A stretch of DNA of 64,000 bases, taken from the NCBI RefSeq assembly GCF_003945595.2, contig NW_024104528.1, positions 496,001 to 560,000 on the forward strand, given 5' to 3'. The notes below the pieces were generated by a model. The model did not search any database. It saw only the letters and a program-made list of their open reading frames with translations, and had not been told where the DNA came from. Origin of the DNA: Pipra filicauda (lineage: Eukaryota; Chordata; Aves; Passeriformes; Pipridae). Of the stretch, positions 35,996-47,418 are shown piece by piece. Positions within the stretch are counted from its first letter, which is position 1. The number at the start of each line of letters is the position of its first letter. The translations under genes were made by a program, and so were the position numbers.

Positions 35996-38900
35996 ACCTT
36001 ACATTTCTTTCCTCCCTGTTTTCAGGCTGGCTTTGTTACATGAGGAACACGGCTGCTGCTCTGCCACTGCCTGCCCTGTCTTCAGTGCAGATTGTTTGCA
36101 ATTGAAATTTCTGCTTAAAACCAGTAGGCCCAAAGGGTTGCGTTCCCCCCTAGTCTTGCACTGGGACCTCACTCCAATGAATTCTGCAGCTGTGGCAGAA
36201 AGTCCCAGGCTCCTGCCTAATTCACTACCCACATGTGCAGGGAGAAAAAAAGAACCACTTCCCCTTGCCAGAAAAATTAAATAAGTCATATGCATCAATC
36301 ACTCCCTAACATGCACATTTTTATTCTCAAACAGCTTCATTTAGAGTGTTTTAATATAGAACAGCCTGACAGAAACAATGCCTCCTAAATAGCTGTATGG
36401 GACTCTTTAGTCAATAGTACATACAGTAAATATTTATTATAACGTAACACAGGTTCTGTTTGTTTCTGTTTGTTTTTGCTTTTTATACCTTGCATTTGAT
36501 GTGAGTGGGAGACACACCAAATATTGTAAATATTTATAAAGTATTCAGATTTGATATTATTTGCTCAGGTACAAATGGCTCCAGTTACTAGACTGTCACA
36601 AATGAGAAAACCACAAATACAGAGCAACACTGAATGAAAACACAGTGGAAACATGACATAACCACATCTACGGACTGCAGTAAACATTCCTCACAAGAAG
36701 GAACTAAATAAAGGTGCAAATACCTTTTTAAAGAGCTGTTTTGGCAGATATTTTAGAGGCATCAACTTAGTGACAGGGGTTTTGTTCCACACCTTCTAAG
36801 CGTCACTAAAATATCTTAAGGCTAAACTTATGCGCAATTACCTTTCGACTATTTTGTTTTTAAAGTAAACCTCACCCTGGAGAGTGTAGATAGATGGATA
36901 AGATGAGGTGGGGCTCTTTTTTTAAGACATTCAGTCTCGCTTTGCGAAAATAAACATCCCTTTAGATAAGTTGCCTGAGGAGTTGTGAAATTTGTTATTT
37001 GTGTAACAGACAATGTGGAGGGGCATGGCCCTGCTGTTATTCCCACTTTGGTTGTGGGGACACTACTAGACATGTCCTATTAGTCAATACGTTATGTTTA
37101 CCTTAATGACTTACTCCATCTCCGATGCCCGTAAATCTTCATTTCAGATGAAACCTCTTTAGGTTGGGGATGAATCAGAGGATCTGGCACTAAGGTCTCT
37201 TGTGTAATGCTACGTTGGCCATGGCAGGAGAGACCCTTTTCCCACATCCTTGGAGCCAGCCCAGCATTGTTGCTTCCTAGCCTTCCACCCTCTGCTCCAC
37301 AGCACTGGTCTCCAAGCACTGACCCCAGCAAAGCTGAGGCCGGTGTCCACCCCCACACAACAGGACACAGCAGGTTCATACAGGTGTTTCTCTGCCCCAC
37401 TTCAGCAGGGGGCAGGTGTTTCTCTGCCCCTCTTCTCCCAGCCCCAGTACACCAACACTTTTGTGGCCTTGGTTTCCCAATCCATCACAATTATTTTTGC
37501 CCACAGTTTTCATCAACCACTATTCAGAGGCATTTTTCTGAGGCTGGTTGGTTTGAGTCATAACCAAGGATCTGAACTGAAGATGAAGTTTCTGGTTAGT
37601 TTGTGTTTTATCCTGAGCTATTTCCCCAGTACTAGTTTCTCTTTTATATCACTTGGTATATCATTTATTTCCATTGAATAATTGCTCTGAATAAAGCCTG
37701 ATGGAGTAAATACTGGAGACGAAGACAAAAACCATCTGGAATATGTTTTTCTCTCCAACCAATTCATCATTTCAAAATGTACTGTAGGCTGAACTGGTAG
37801 CCCAAACAAGACCAGGTACTGATAATTTTTTCCTTCATTTTTGTTATCATTCCTTATTATAATAAAGTTCTCTTTTTCCCCTCATTGGAACCTCTTCTCT
37901 TGTTTTACAGTTTTCCCCATGATGTAGTAACAGCAATGTATTATTGGCATGGCCTGTAGTTCAAGGTCCTTGGCATTTCTTTTTTCAAATGTATTCCTTA
38001 CAAAGTCCAAAAAAGAAGTTAATAAAAGCATTAAAACCACCTGTGAATGGACATTTAAATGCCACATTTAAATTAATGATAAGTAATCTACACCTTCCCA
38101 AAATCCTGACTGACATGTAGGTTTGCTTTTTCCCTTTCCAAACTATGGCCTAAGCACTAAAAATAAAGTGAAATAGCACTCAGGTGCTAAACAGATTATG
38201 ACTCACAGCTGGAGGCAAAGAAATTGCAACTCTATCCCAATTACACTAATTTAATTGGGTGTCAGAAAAATCCTGGATTCTCAACAGTAGTAGCCAAGGC
38301 ATGGTTGTAGATACCTAACAGGCATGGGAGCCATCTCTATGTTTTGGGATTTTTTAATTTTTGTTTTAAAAGGGTCTTCTAATGCTGGGAGAAATGCCTG
38401 CCCACACATGAGTTCTTCCACCTGAAATTAGTATGTAACAATAATGTTTCTGTAAGCAGCAAAGCAATGCCTTCATGTGGGAGGTGAACTCACAGCTGTC
38501 TGATACTGCTGTTGCTGCTACTGCTGTTGGCAGAGGCTCTGTTCTAGAGGAGAGGGGGTCAGGATAAATCAAGTTTATCCCCTCCATTCTCCAAGTTTCT
38601 GATGCTGAAACCAACCCCTGGTATGAAGAACAATGGCTTTTTGCCAGGATTTGCCTTGGGCAGGGGTACATTGATGCTTTCTTTTACTATTCAGAAAATG
38701 AGAATGACAACATGAGGCAGGGTCCCAGCACCCAAAGCTGGCGTGCTTGCACGTGCTGGGGAGCTCATGTGTCGATCCCCAGCCCATCCCACAGAGTCTG
38801 CAGTGGGTGGTGAGTCTTGTTAAAACCCCAAAGGGGCTGTGAGGACCTTTAAATCTGCTCAGCATGGAGGAGTTCTGGGGTGGTGTGGTCAGAACTGGCA

Positions 38901-39816
38901 GCATGTAACCCCGCTGGCCTGGGGAGCCAGGGAGCAGAGAGCTGAAGGTAGGATGCACCCTCCTGCTGGGTGGAAGAAAAGGGAATTACTTCCTCCCTGG
39001 GAATACCCTCCTGAGGCTTTTTCCTTCCTCTTTGGTAAAGATGAAAGAAACACGGTCCACCTCCTGTGCTGAAGAGTTCCCATTCCTCTCCAGCCTTCCT
39101 CTGCCTCTCCTTCCGCTCGGCCTCCTGAAATCAAAGAGCCACTGGCAGGAGGAGTCAATAAGTAAAGAGCAAAGGCTGTGGTGAAGAGGACTGTGCTTTT
39201 GGAGAGCACCTGGACCAAAGCTGTTGGAGGGATCAGCCGGGAGCTGTGACAGCAGCCCACGAACAACCACCTTCTGATCCAGCACCCCTCCTTTCTGACC
39301 ACCTCCCCATTATGAGACATGACCTGGGGAACCCCCACTAGTGTCACCGGCCTTGGACTTGAGCGGGCACTGTGTTTAAGGGATTTCCTCTCAAAATATA
39401 ATAAGCAAAGGTTGCTCTGGCCACACACACAATGAGTTTAGCACCAGGGGAGTGTGTTTCTCTTTGCCTTTGGTTCCCGCAGATCGAGGCTCCTCATCGC
39501 CTGCAACAGCATGGCTGTGCCACTGCCTTGTAGCTGCAGTGTCCTTTTAAACAGTCTCTTCTCTGTGATCTGCACATCCAAGGGAAGCCTTGTCTCACCA
39601 GTCGAAGTTGCAGCCTTGTGGTGTGACAATTTCTATTGTGCCAGATGCTTCTCCTTCAGCTTGGGATTGGGCTGCTGTGAAAGGGAGCAGTCTGAAACAC
39701 ATTAATTCTTTTAGAATATAAATAGCAGCAATCAAACTTTCCATATGGCCGTCTAAGGGGAATAAATAGCTTCGGGCCAAATATTTTTAAAACACTGAAA
39801 ACAAGAATTACTTTAA

Positions 39817-39817
<1 letters not shown>
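35996..39817. other. No gene seen
   Basis: Mostly unique sequence. The part at about 36,300-36,720 is AT-rich and non-repetitive and might be conserved. The part at about 38,700-39,350 is GC-richer and holds the long minus-strand frame 38,889-39,428 (179 codons), which has no domain and is overlapped by other frames. Confidence 0.4.
37381..37430. repeat. Short tandem duplication, period 32
   Basis: The 18-mer CAGGTGTTTCTCTGCCCC occurs at 37,381-37,398 and 37,413-37,430, an exact direct repeat that looks like a recent local duplication. Confidence 0.9.

Positions 39818-39852
<35 letters not shown>
39818..39852. repeat. (ATA)n microsatellite
   Basis: About eleven uninterrupted ATA trinucleotides. 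Likely length-polymorphic. Confidence 0.95.
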
Positions 39853-39854
<2 letters not shown>

Positions 39855-39914
39855 CCCCATGATACAGCTAATGCAGAGATTCTCCTAACAAATTATTTGT
39901 AAAGGGCCTGTCAA

Positions 39915-39977
39915 TATAGAAGCAGAATTATAGAAATGAAAGCTCTTGGAGACCTATGAATCCATCTCTCCCCGGAG
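39915..39977 (-). mobile_element. Possible old CR1 3' terminus, minus strand
   Basis: AGAAGCAGAATTATAGAAATG, then CTCTTGGAGACCTATGAATC and CATCTCTCCCC. This resembles the reverse 3' end of old CR1 ('AGAATCATAGAAATGTAGGGCTGGAAGGGACCTCGAGAGGTCATC...CCATCCCCC'). It is short and diverged, so the assignment is tentative. Confidence 0.4.
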
Positions 39978-40040
39978 CTGCAGGAGTGGCGGGGCCGGGC
40001 GGCGGCGGCCCCGGGCCGGGGGGACGGAAGGTGGCAGTGC
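39976..40040. other. GC/CpG-rich spike with G-quadruplex potential
   Basis: About 60 bases of almost pure G and C, with repeated GGC units and GGGG, GGG, GGG and GGGGGG tracts, lie in otherwise AT-rich DNA. CpG dinucleotides are dense. It is flanked by the possible CR1 end on the left and GGCAGTGCAGCAC on the right. It is too short for a CpG island. It may be an insertion into an old repeat or a GC-biased local expansion. Confidence 0.6.
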
Positions 40041-40165
40041 AGCACAACGAGAGCCGAATGTGTCTGCCTAGATAAAGTACCGCACTTATCATTTGTTTAT
40101 CATTCCCGAGGTCCAGGCTAACAAGTTTAACCATATAAAGAAAACACTTCTTTGGGGTTTTGTGG

Positions 40166-40220
40166 TTTTTTTTTTTTTTGTTTTTTTTTTTGGTTGGTTG
40201 GTTTGGTTTGGGGGTTTTTA
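40166..40220. repeat. T-rich low-complexity tract
   Basis: A run of 14 T, one G, 11 T, then GGTTGGTTGGTTTGGTTTGGGGG. On the minus strand this is an A-rich tail with AACC units, as often seen at 3' ends of bird retroposons. No element body was recognised next to it. Confidence 0.7.
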
Positions 40221-40875
40221 ATGCATATATCAAGCTAAAATTAAGGGGAAAGCAGGCAAATCATTTAAGAAAGCAAGAGTGAGATATACAAATAGATGTG
40301 GTCTGGTTTACGCACGCATACGAAACCTAAACAAATGTGGAACCTTTCGTCGAGACAAGCAAAAAACCTAAGAATTACAGCGTATTGTCACAGTCACTTC
40401 TCTACTCATATACTATTTTTTCTGAACACCTATCATAAAAAATATTCTAAAAAGAGGAGTAAAGATTTCCTGTAGGCTAAATTCATATTGATATATTGCT
40501 TTCAGGTATGTACTTATTTTCAAACCTTATTCTATGTTTTCCTCCAAATACTATGTTACAGCATCCTTATCTTTATTTTCACAAATAAAGGACAGTAGAC
40601 ATTCAGAGTAACGAAGAAAAACACTCTTGACTCCGTTTACTTCCCATTGAGAGGCAATTGAATACACGACCTACCAGAAAGAAAACGATTTTTCATTAGT
40701 TTTTACATTCCTAAAACTGAAATAACTCCAGTATTCAAAAAAATCCTTATCCTTTACCGAAAACAGAACAAATGAAATCCAGCTTTTGCTTTGTGCTTCA
40801 TTTACAGCATTCAATATTCATAAAAACTGCTTTAAAAAAAATACCTGAGAGACATTAACTTTCTAAACTTAAAAC
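40221..40875. other. No gene seen
   Basis: AT-rich unique sequence without coding signal. Confidence 0.4.
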
Positions 40876-40930
40876 CATATATATATATATTTTATATATA
40901 TATATATATATAAATATATATATAAAATAA
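40876..40930. repeat. (AT)n microsatellite
   Basis: Alternating AT with a few T and A interruptions over about 55 bases. It can form cruciforms and is likely variable. Confidence 0.9.
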
Positions 40931-42083
40931 TTATCTTCCCACATTTTCCATAGTTTGATCTATGAGATATCATGAGGATAATAATTTAGGGTCTGATCCC
41001 ATTAGTCTTTCCTCAGAGAAATACTCTTCTTCAACATATTTTTTTCCTGGGCCTGAGGTATTTACCAGGCTGAGTATTCCAGGAACAGAGTCACTGGGGT
41101 CAGAGTCAGCGTCCCTTGAGCACTGAGCCCACTGTCTTGGGGGTGTCTCTGAATCCAGCCCAGCATTACAATCTGGCTTCTGCACTCCCTGCTCAAATAA
41201 GGCTCCATCAGAGACATTTCAGTTTCCTTTACAGCACCCATGGCCTGAGAAATGGGAATGGAACCACTCCTGTCACTGGGGCAAATGCTGGAGTGAATGC
41301 TCCTGGCTTCCCTGACTTTCCTCAGGAGCCTCTGCACTGAGTCACCCAGGAGCTGGATCCTAGTTCCTAAAAAAATACACAGCACAGCTTAGCATTAAAG
41401 ATACCTCCTCCCCCCCTCCGAACATTTAAAAATAAAAAGGGCAAGTATTAAACATAGCTTTTAAAGGAAATTATAAGCTTACATAAAAAAATGCTTCACG
41501 TAGAGGGGGAAAAAAGAGAAAGGTCTTAAGTATGAATGTTTCTCCAAAGCTTTAAATAAAAAGCTCCTGCTTTAGAAATTGTACCCTTTTAGTTGAAGAT
41601 GTTGTTTGTTTTATGCTTTTTTTACACAGTTTTGTAGAAATATACAGGCTGCAGAAGGGAGGGGAAAACATCAAGAAATATCATGAGTGTGTAAGGTGGA
41701 GGGGGGAAGGGAAGACTGACAATAAAATAGATCCCCCACTAAATGCATATTCTTCTATTTATGTATTTGATAATGAGACAGAAATGCCCCTGGCACTCTG
41801 TAAACAACAGCTCCATAACCAGGAGGGAAGGGCAGAATAATGCATAGCTACATTTCAGATCATAAACTATTTCAAGCATTATTAACATGCCAGCCTTTTA
41901 GATTATTGGGGATTTCCATTTTATTTTAAGGTAATGTTTACCATTCTTAAGCAATTTTGCTGCCTTACCTATTTGCTGTTTTTGCAGATTTACAGAAGAT
42001 TACTCCTTGAGAAGCTCCTCTCCTACCAGAAGTTCCCTAGAAGAAAACTGATAGTTGATTTAACTCTAATACCCATAAAAAAC
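40931..42083. other. No gene seen
   Basis: Unique sequence. Overlapping frames at 40,970-41,385 on both strands have no domain. Confidence 0.4.
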
Positions 42084-42084
42084 T

Positions 42085-42146
42085 TTTAGCTTTGTATCAA
42101 TAGAGTAATATGTTTATATAAACATATTTTACTCTATAAAGCTAAA
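42085..42146. repeat. Long imperfect hairpin with 22-bp perfect palindromic core
   Basis: The centre AATATGTTTATATAAACATATT (42,107-42,128) equals its own reverse complement. The pairing extends outwards as ATAGAGTA with TACTCTAT and TTTAGCTTT with AAAGCTAAA. It is interrupted by a 6-base insert (GTATCA) on the left arm and TT on the right arm. The folded length of about 62 bases is pre-miRNA-like or MITE-like, but the stem is very AT-rich. Confidence 0.8.
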
Positions 42147-42524
42147 TTTAGGGGTTATTCACCACGATGAGTTGGCAGTGCAATCCAGAGCTCCCCATAA
42201 GTTTCAGAAAAGGAGATAAGTTCACATCCATAATAAAAATAGATTTTTTAATTTGCTTTTAAAGATGCTTTTTACATTTTAAAATAACATTCTCTCATGA
42301 TAACAAAAAGTGTTTGTGCGTAATGTTTGCAGTGTCAGGTGGTATAACTCTATCGTATGACTTAAAATTAAACAATATAATTACCACTTGGCAACCGATA
42401 TTTAAAGCTGTAGTAACTATTTCTTCAGACGTTATTTAGACTGTATTTAAAAATATGAACAAAAGCTATATTTTTCCTGTACATTCATTTCAAAACTTTG
42501 AAGCTGTGGTGTTTCCTTTTTTCC

Positions 42525-42555
42525 TTTTTTTTTTTTTTTTTTTTTTTTTGTTTTT
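42525..42555. repeat. Poly(T) tract
   Basis: Twenty-five T, one G and five T. On the minus strand this is a poly(A) run. The sequence following on the minus strand (lower coordinates) shows no recognisable retroposon or processed transcript. Confidence 0.9.
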
Positions 42556-44299
42556 AGAAGACAAAACCCAAATTATTTTTATTTGAGAAAATTGGGTTCG
42601 CGATAGCTTGAAAAACAGGCTTTTCTACAGCTGTTCAAGATTCCTGCTGCACTGAGATGGTGAGTGGAGGGCTGCAGGAAAAGGTGGAATATCTTTGGTT
42701 GGATTTTATAACAGTTTCTTCCTAGGTTCTGTTCACTGGATGTGGAGATGAGAGCCAGGGACGACAGCTCACCGTTTGGAACAAGCATTTCTTCAGTCAT
42801 CCGATTCAGGGTGTTTAACAGTTTCTAAAATTAACACCAACAACTATAAAAAAAACACTCACTTGTATTACATGTACATATAGGCATCTGGTTTCTTTGA
42901 ATGTGGCTCATTACCAAACTTTATCACAGCTTTATCTTGGTTCTCTGTTTATTCCATTAATTAACCAGGTCATCATTATCCATTAGTTACAACTAATTTT
43001 TCCAGGATTATGGATATGTTGAATTTTAACATATTTATTTTTAGAACACCATCACATCTATGGAAGAAAGATAAGCAGGATATGGGATTTCTCCATGTAA
43101 CTGCAATCCTTTTCTGAAGCTCAGGCTACAGAAAACAAAGGCATTATATTTCCATGAATCTAGTACAGCCAAACTAGAAATCAGAAAGGTATTAACTTCA
43201 AAATATCTGCATGAATTTTGAAAGTGTTTTTCAACTGGATGTGTAGATATGCCTGTTCTTCTGTTTTCTTGGTTACTTTTATGTTTATTTAAGTCATCAG
43301 GGGTTTTTCTCTCTCTTTAATAAAATATATTTTTTCTCATTCATTTCTGTGCAATTTAATTTTGTTAAAATAAAATAATACAAATTCTTCACTGTAGGTG
43401 AGAGACAGAACTTTTTCTCCCCCCGTTTCTGAAACCATTTCAATCTATAAATCATATCAATAAGCAAAAGCCAGCAGAGAGAGAGTCCCCGGCAGCAAAG
43501 GCAGCGCTCCGACCCTGCCTCCCTCCCCAGTGCGCACGCAGACTCCAGCCCCAGCACAACTCCCCAAGCTAAAACCACAGTACTCCTAATGCCCATCTCA
43601 CATGGTAATTTGGGATAGACAAGCTGCTAAAAACATCTCATTAGGGGCTGAGAGGGAAACAATTTTTATAGGGGGTACAAAAAAAAGACAATAAAGGGAC
43701 ATTCTTACAATTCTTCTAGATGCTTGAAGACAGAGACATTTTTGTTTTATTTTGTTAAGCCTTTCTGCAATGTTCAGAATTTTCCAGCCCAAGCAAATTA
43801 TTTTATTTCTATTTTATATTTTTATTGCCTCATTGTGCCTATAAATGTTGAGTTTCAGGGATTTCATTAAAATAAAAATATCAGCCAGAGACATCAGCAC
43901 TATGGAAGTTTTGCAAATAGTGGATTATAGTCTTCTGATGCAGATATTAAAATCAGGCAAGTTAAATTATGTCAAACAATACCACTTGCATGCTAACTTA
44001 CCTAATGGGAAAGACTTAGTCCACTCACACTCGGCTCAAGAAACTTCTCATGGTAACTGCAGTGAGGAATAACCAACACTGAGTAATTTATAGAACTGAT
44101 ATCTCTTCTCCCTACTAATAGTTAGCACATGTATGCCAAGCTCATATGAAGCATTGTTATCTTGTAAAACACCGTGTCGCTATCAGCTTTTCAGTGAGTG
44201 TGTGAATCATAAGGCTGTGTTAGCATGAATGCATTTAATTGTGTGAAGAGGGTATTTCCCTGCATTTGCTTAAACCTTCAAAAAGCAACCATTTGCTTG
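42556..44299. other. No gene seen; AT-rich
   Basis: AT-rich unique DNA with no identified repeat. A small GC-richer patch lies at about 43,480-43,560 (GTCCCCGGCAGC, GTGCGCACGCAG). Confidence 0.4.
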
Positions 44300-45125
44300 T
44301 CAATTGTTGCTCAAGATCGTGCTAAGGAACAAACAGCGAGCAGGGGTAGAGGAGAGGAGCATTGCAGGGAAAGGGTCTGGGGGTGGATTCAATGGTAAAA
44401 CTCAAGAAAAAAGAAGACAGAGTTTTCTTTTTAACTTCTCATTCCCCACAGTGCTCTACTCATTTTACATTTCTGATCTGAGGCCAGAGGCAAGTGAAGC
44501 CTTTGAGCCACAGGTGGGCAGAAGGTGTTCCTCCTGGTCAACCAACACAACATTGCAGCCTGGCCGGGTTGTGAAGCCAGAGTACTCTGTTGGAGCCAAA
44601 AGAGATGGACTTTGTGCCAACAGGCCCCCTGGGTCACTACAGGGTGTCCATGGCACCCAGCCCTACAAGATGGGCACCTACAAGCAACTTCGCTCCTGGG
44701 ACTTTCATAGCTCACACAGCATTCAGGGCCCCTCGCTCTTCTGCTCATCCCCAGAGCCGTGACAAGGACGACACACAGTCCCCATGTCACTCCCAGCAGG
44801 ACTTGTCCCTCCACAGGGGCGCTGTGCTGATGGGTCAGGACACAGCAAAGCCCATGCCAAACCCAGAGCACTACCTCCCTCCCCTTGATCCAGGGAAGGG
44901 AGGGAAAGGGGATGACTGCATGTTGAGCCAGGAAGAGAAACCTGGGCTCCCGCAGCCACTGTCTCACATGTGCCAAGTGAGGGAAGCTTTTCCCCTTTTC
45001 ATTACATGAGTTTCTTAATAAAAACTGAAAGAGCTTTTTTTTCAGAAAATGAACCCCAGGGGCCCAATCAGTGAAATACATTAACCTTTCAACTGTCAAA
45101 CCCCCTCCCTTGAAATTAAGCAATA
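44300..45125. other. GC-richer stretch with overlapping open frames, no gene called
   Basis: Three long frames overlap here: plus 44,304-44,762 (152 codons), plus 44,590-45,009 (139 codons) and minus 44,431-45,123 (230 codons, the longest in the window). None shows a domain, and stop depletion on both strands at once is the signature of higher GC rather than of coding. A good-looking acceptor (TTCTCATTCCCCACAG at 44,436-44,451) and a CAG/GTGGGC donor at 44,513/44,514 would bracket a 62-base exon, but nothing else supports it. Confidence 0.3.
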
Positions 45126-45333
45126 CCAGCCCTTGAAACAGCTAAATTACCTTCTTATTTTTTAATTGTGTAATGATGGTCCAACAAAGAAGGAGCAACT
45201 CAGGGCTAGTAAATATTCAATGAAGAAATTTATTGTAGTTCTTATAAAGGGAATACCCACAGCTTTCTTCACGTGGACTTAAATCAGGCAGAAACTGGAG
45301 CGATAGGCATAAAATGAAATAATGGATGCACCA

Positions 45334-45531
45334 TTTCTAGTGGGATTTACATCACCATTTGGTCTAATTATTCCTGATATTTCACCCATCATATTAGAAG
45401 CTTCTTCAGGGAAAGAAATAACAGTTTGTCTCCTTGAGAACAAAGAACAAAGTGTCTCTTTGCTCTCAAGAAACTCAGCTATCATTATGAAGAGAAAGAA
45501 TCTGTCCATTATGAAGAAATCCCACTAGAAA
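45334..45531. repeat. Imperfect palindromic element (MITE-like)
   Basis: The 15-mer TTTCTAGTGGGATTT at 45,334-45,348 has its exact reverse complement at 45,517-45,531. Inside, CTTGAGAACAAAG at 45,433-45,445 pairs with CTTTGCTCTCAAG at 45,458-45,470 with one mismatch. The two axes are offset by about 19 bases, as expected if one arm suffered a deletion. This could be a decayed foldback or MITE-type DNA transposon. No family was recognised, and no clear target duplication was seen. Confidence 0.6.
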
Positions 45532-45830
45532 TCTTGAATATCTTACCAAATAACTCCTGAGCACACTAAAAATACCAGTAAATGAAAGAAGTGGAAACTA
45601 TGGGACCTTGGAAAATAAATAAATAAAGGAGGCATCACAGATGCTCCATAACTCACTCAGTTTTTTTCTCGCAGAATCATATTAATCAAAAAACCAAACT
45701 GTGCCTGGCATGTAAAGTTAATCTAAGCAAGATAGCCACCACTCCTTTATATTCCTTGTTCAGCAAGGCACACTTTCAGCTCTATCTGTGGTTCTGGATT
45801 AAGTGGTGGGAATGAATTTACATACATTTG

Positions 45831-45851
45831 CACGGTGAGTAATTCACCGTG
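45831..45851. repeat. Perfect 8-bp inverted repeat
   Basis: CACGGTGA, five bases, TCACCGTG. It is a short perfect dyad with CpG in both arms and could be a protein-binding dyad. There is no other evidence. Confidence 0.85.
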
Positions 45852-47418
45852 AATGATTATGTATGGGACCCACTTCCAGAACATATGAAGTTTTTGAGAT
45901 TGGATTTCATGATGTCTGGATGGTAAACCTTAGGAGAAATTTAATACAGATCCAGGACCATGCACAGCTTTCAAGAATGCAATTTCTTAGGACATACGTA
46001 AGAGCTCTTTGTTCTGGATCTTGTACTGCTGTATCTAGCAAAAAGCATTTTAAATGAGCACATGGAGCCATGGGGTTCAGGTGCACTAATTTGACAGCTT
46101 CCTAAACAGGATCTTGCTGGGTCAACTTGTGAACTGGGAATATCCCCAGGTCTGAGGGAAAGAGCAAGCGTCCTGCCGTGATCCTGCACCTCTATAGGCA
46201 GTTGCACTTTGAAAAATGAAAGAAAATAAAACCTCAGCATGCAGAGATAAGAGGGCTGAAAATATCGGCTTTGGGAAGAAAATATTTTGCCTTTTTCCTA
46301 AAATAAAGGAACTTCTCCAAGTCTTTCCAAAGGTCTTTTCCAGTCCCTAAACACCAACATACACTGTTCAGTCACTGCCAAAGGGGATACTGGATGTATT
46401 TGACCTTGTATGTAGATGTTCTTTAAATACGTTCAGCTTTATTGCTTGTGAAAATCATTGGTCCTTGAAAGTAGAGTTCTTAAGTTTAGCAGCAGTGGCA
46501 CGATTTATACTGGTACATGGTGCTGAACATCTGGGAAACTCCATCAGTTAATTGGGGATGAAGTATGCAACAGCAGATCTCTGGTTCAGTGTGTGGGAGT
46601 GGGGTTCTGCCCCAGTAAGGGGTTTCATGGCAACATACTGTTTTGTTATGTCATGTTATGAAGAATTAAATACTCCCTCAGATAGTTAGCACAGTTTCCG
46701 TTGAAATCAGTAACAAATCTGCTCTGATCTGTGAGAGAAAATAACATGGAGTTTGGATGTGGACTTTCTGTGGTTACTGTGGTCCTATAAAGCATCTGTA
46801 AAGGATTGAGTATCTCAAGGAACTATCTGCCTTTGCCTTCTATTGAAAACAATTGCAAGTGGGATGCATGCCCTGAGTTGTGATGTTAGTGAAAGCTGAG
46901 CATAGTCCCAGATTGCAAAATCAGGCCAGAATGATGAAAACATTTGTATATGTGCTACTCTTTTATTTTCTTTGGCATGCTCTAAATAACCTCTGACCTT
47001 TTCTTTCCCCATCTAAAGCTGCTCTTTGTTTGAATGGAAACAGAATGTGAAAATGATGACAAAGAGATTTTTGAAACAAATACAATAGCAAAAAAACAAA
47101 GGCAAATGAACTTTCACTGAAATCTAGTACCCTATCAAACTCTTATAAGGGTATTAAAAGAGTGAGTTTCGGGATTATGAGAGGGTTTTATACAATAAAA
47201 GTGATAGGCTGAGAAATACTACTGCACTTGCATGGGGGTAAAGGAGCCATGCCAGTCTGTGGTGGGCACACACAGGCCCACTGCCTGTTTTGCTCAGGTG
47301 GCAATGGAGCACCACCGAGCTAGCTGTGTCCCTGGAAACTCCAGGAAACTCTTATTGGATTGATAAATGTGACTGTGAATTATCAGCAGGTCAAAGGAGC
47401 TGCTGCATTAAGAACACT
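45852..47418. other. No gene seen
   Basis: Unique sequence 5' (plus orientation) of the solo LTR, without coding signal. Confidence 0.4.

Noticed and set aside
38889..39428. 179-codon minus-strand open frame
   Set aside because: No domain, low-complexity composition, overlapped by other open frames on both strands, and no splice or promoter context. A GC-rich chance frame.
44452..44513. Possible 62-base exon with good acceptor and donor
   Set aside because: Splice-site pairs like this occur by chance every few kilobases, and no partner exon or recognisable peptide supports it.
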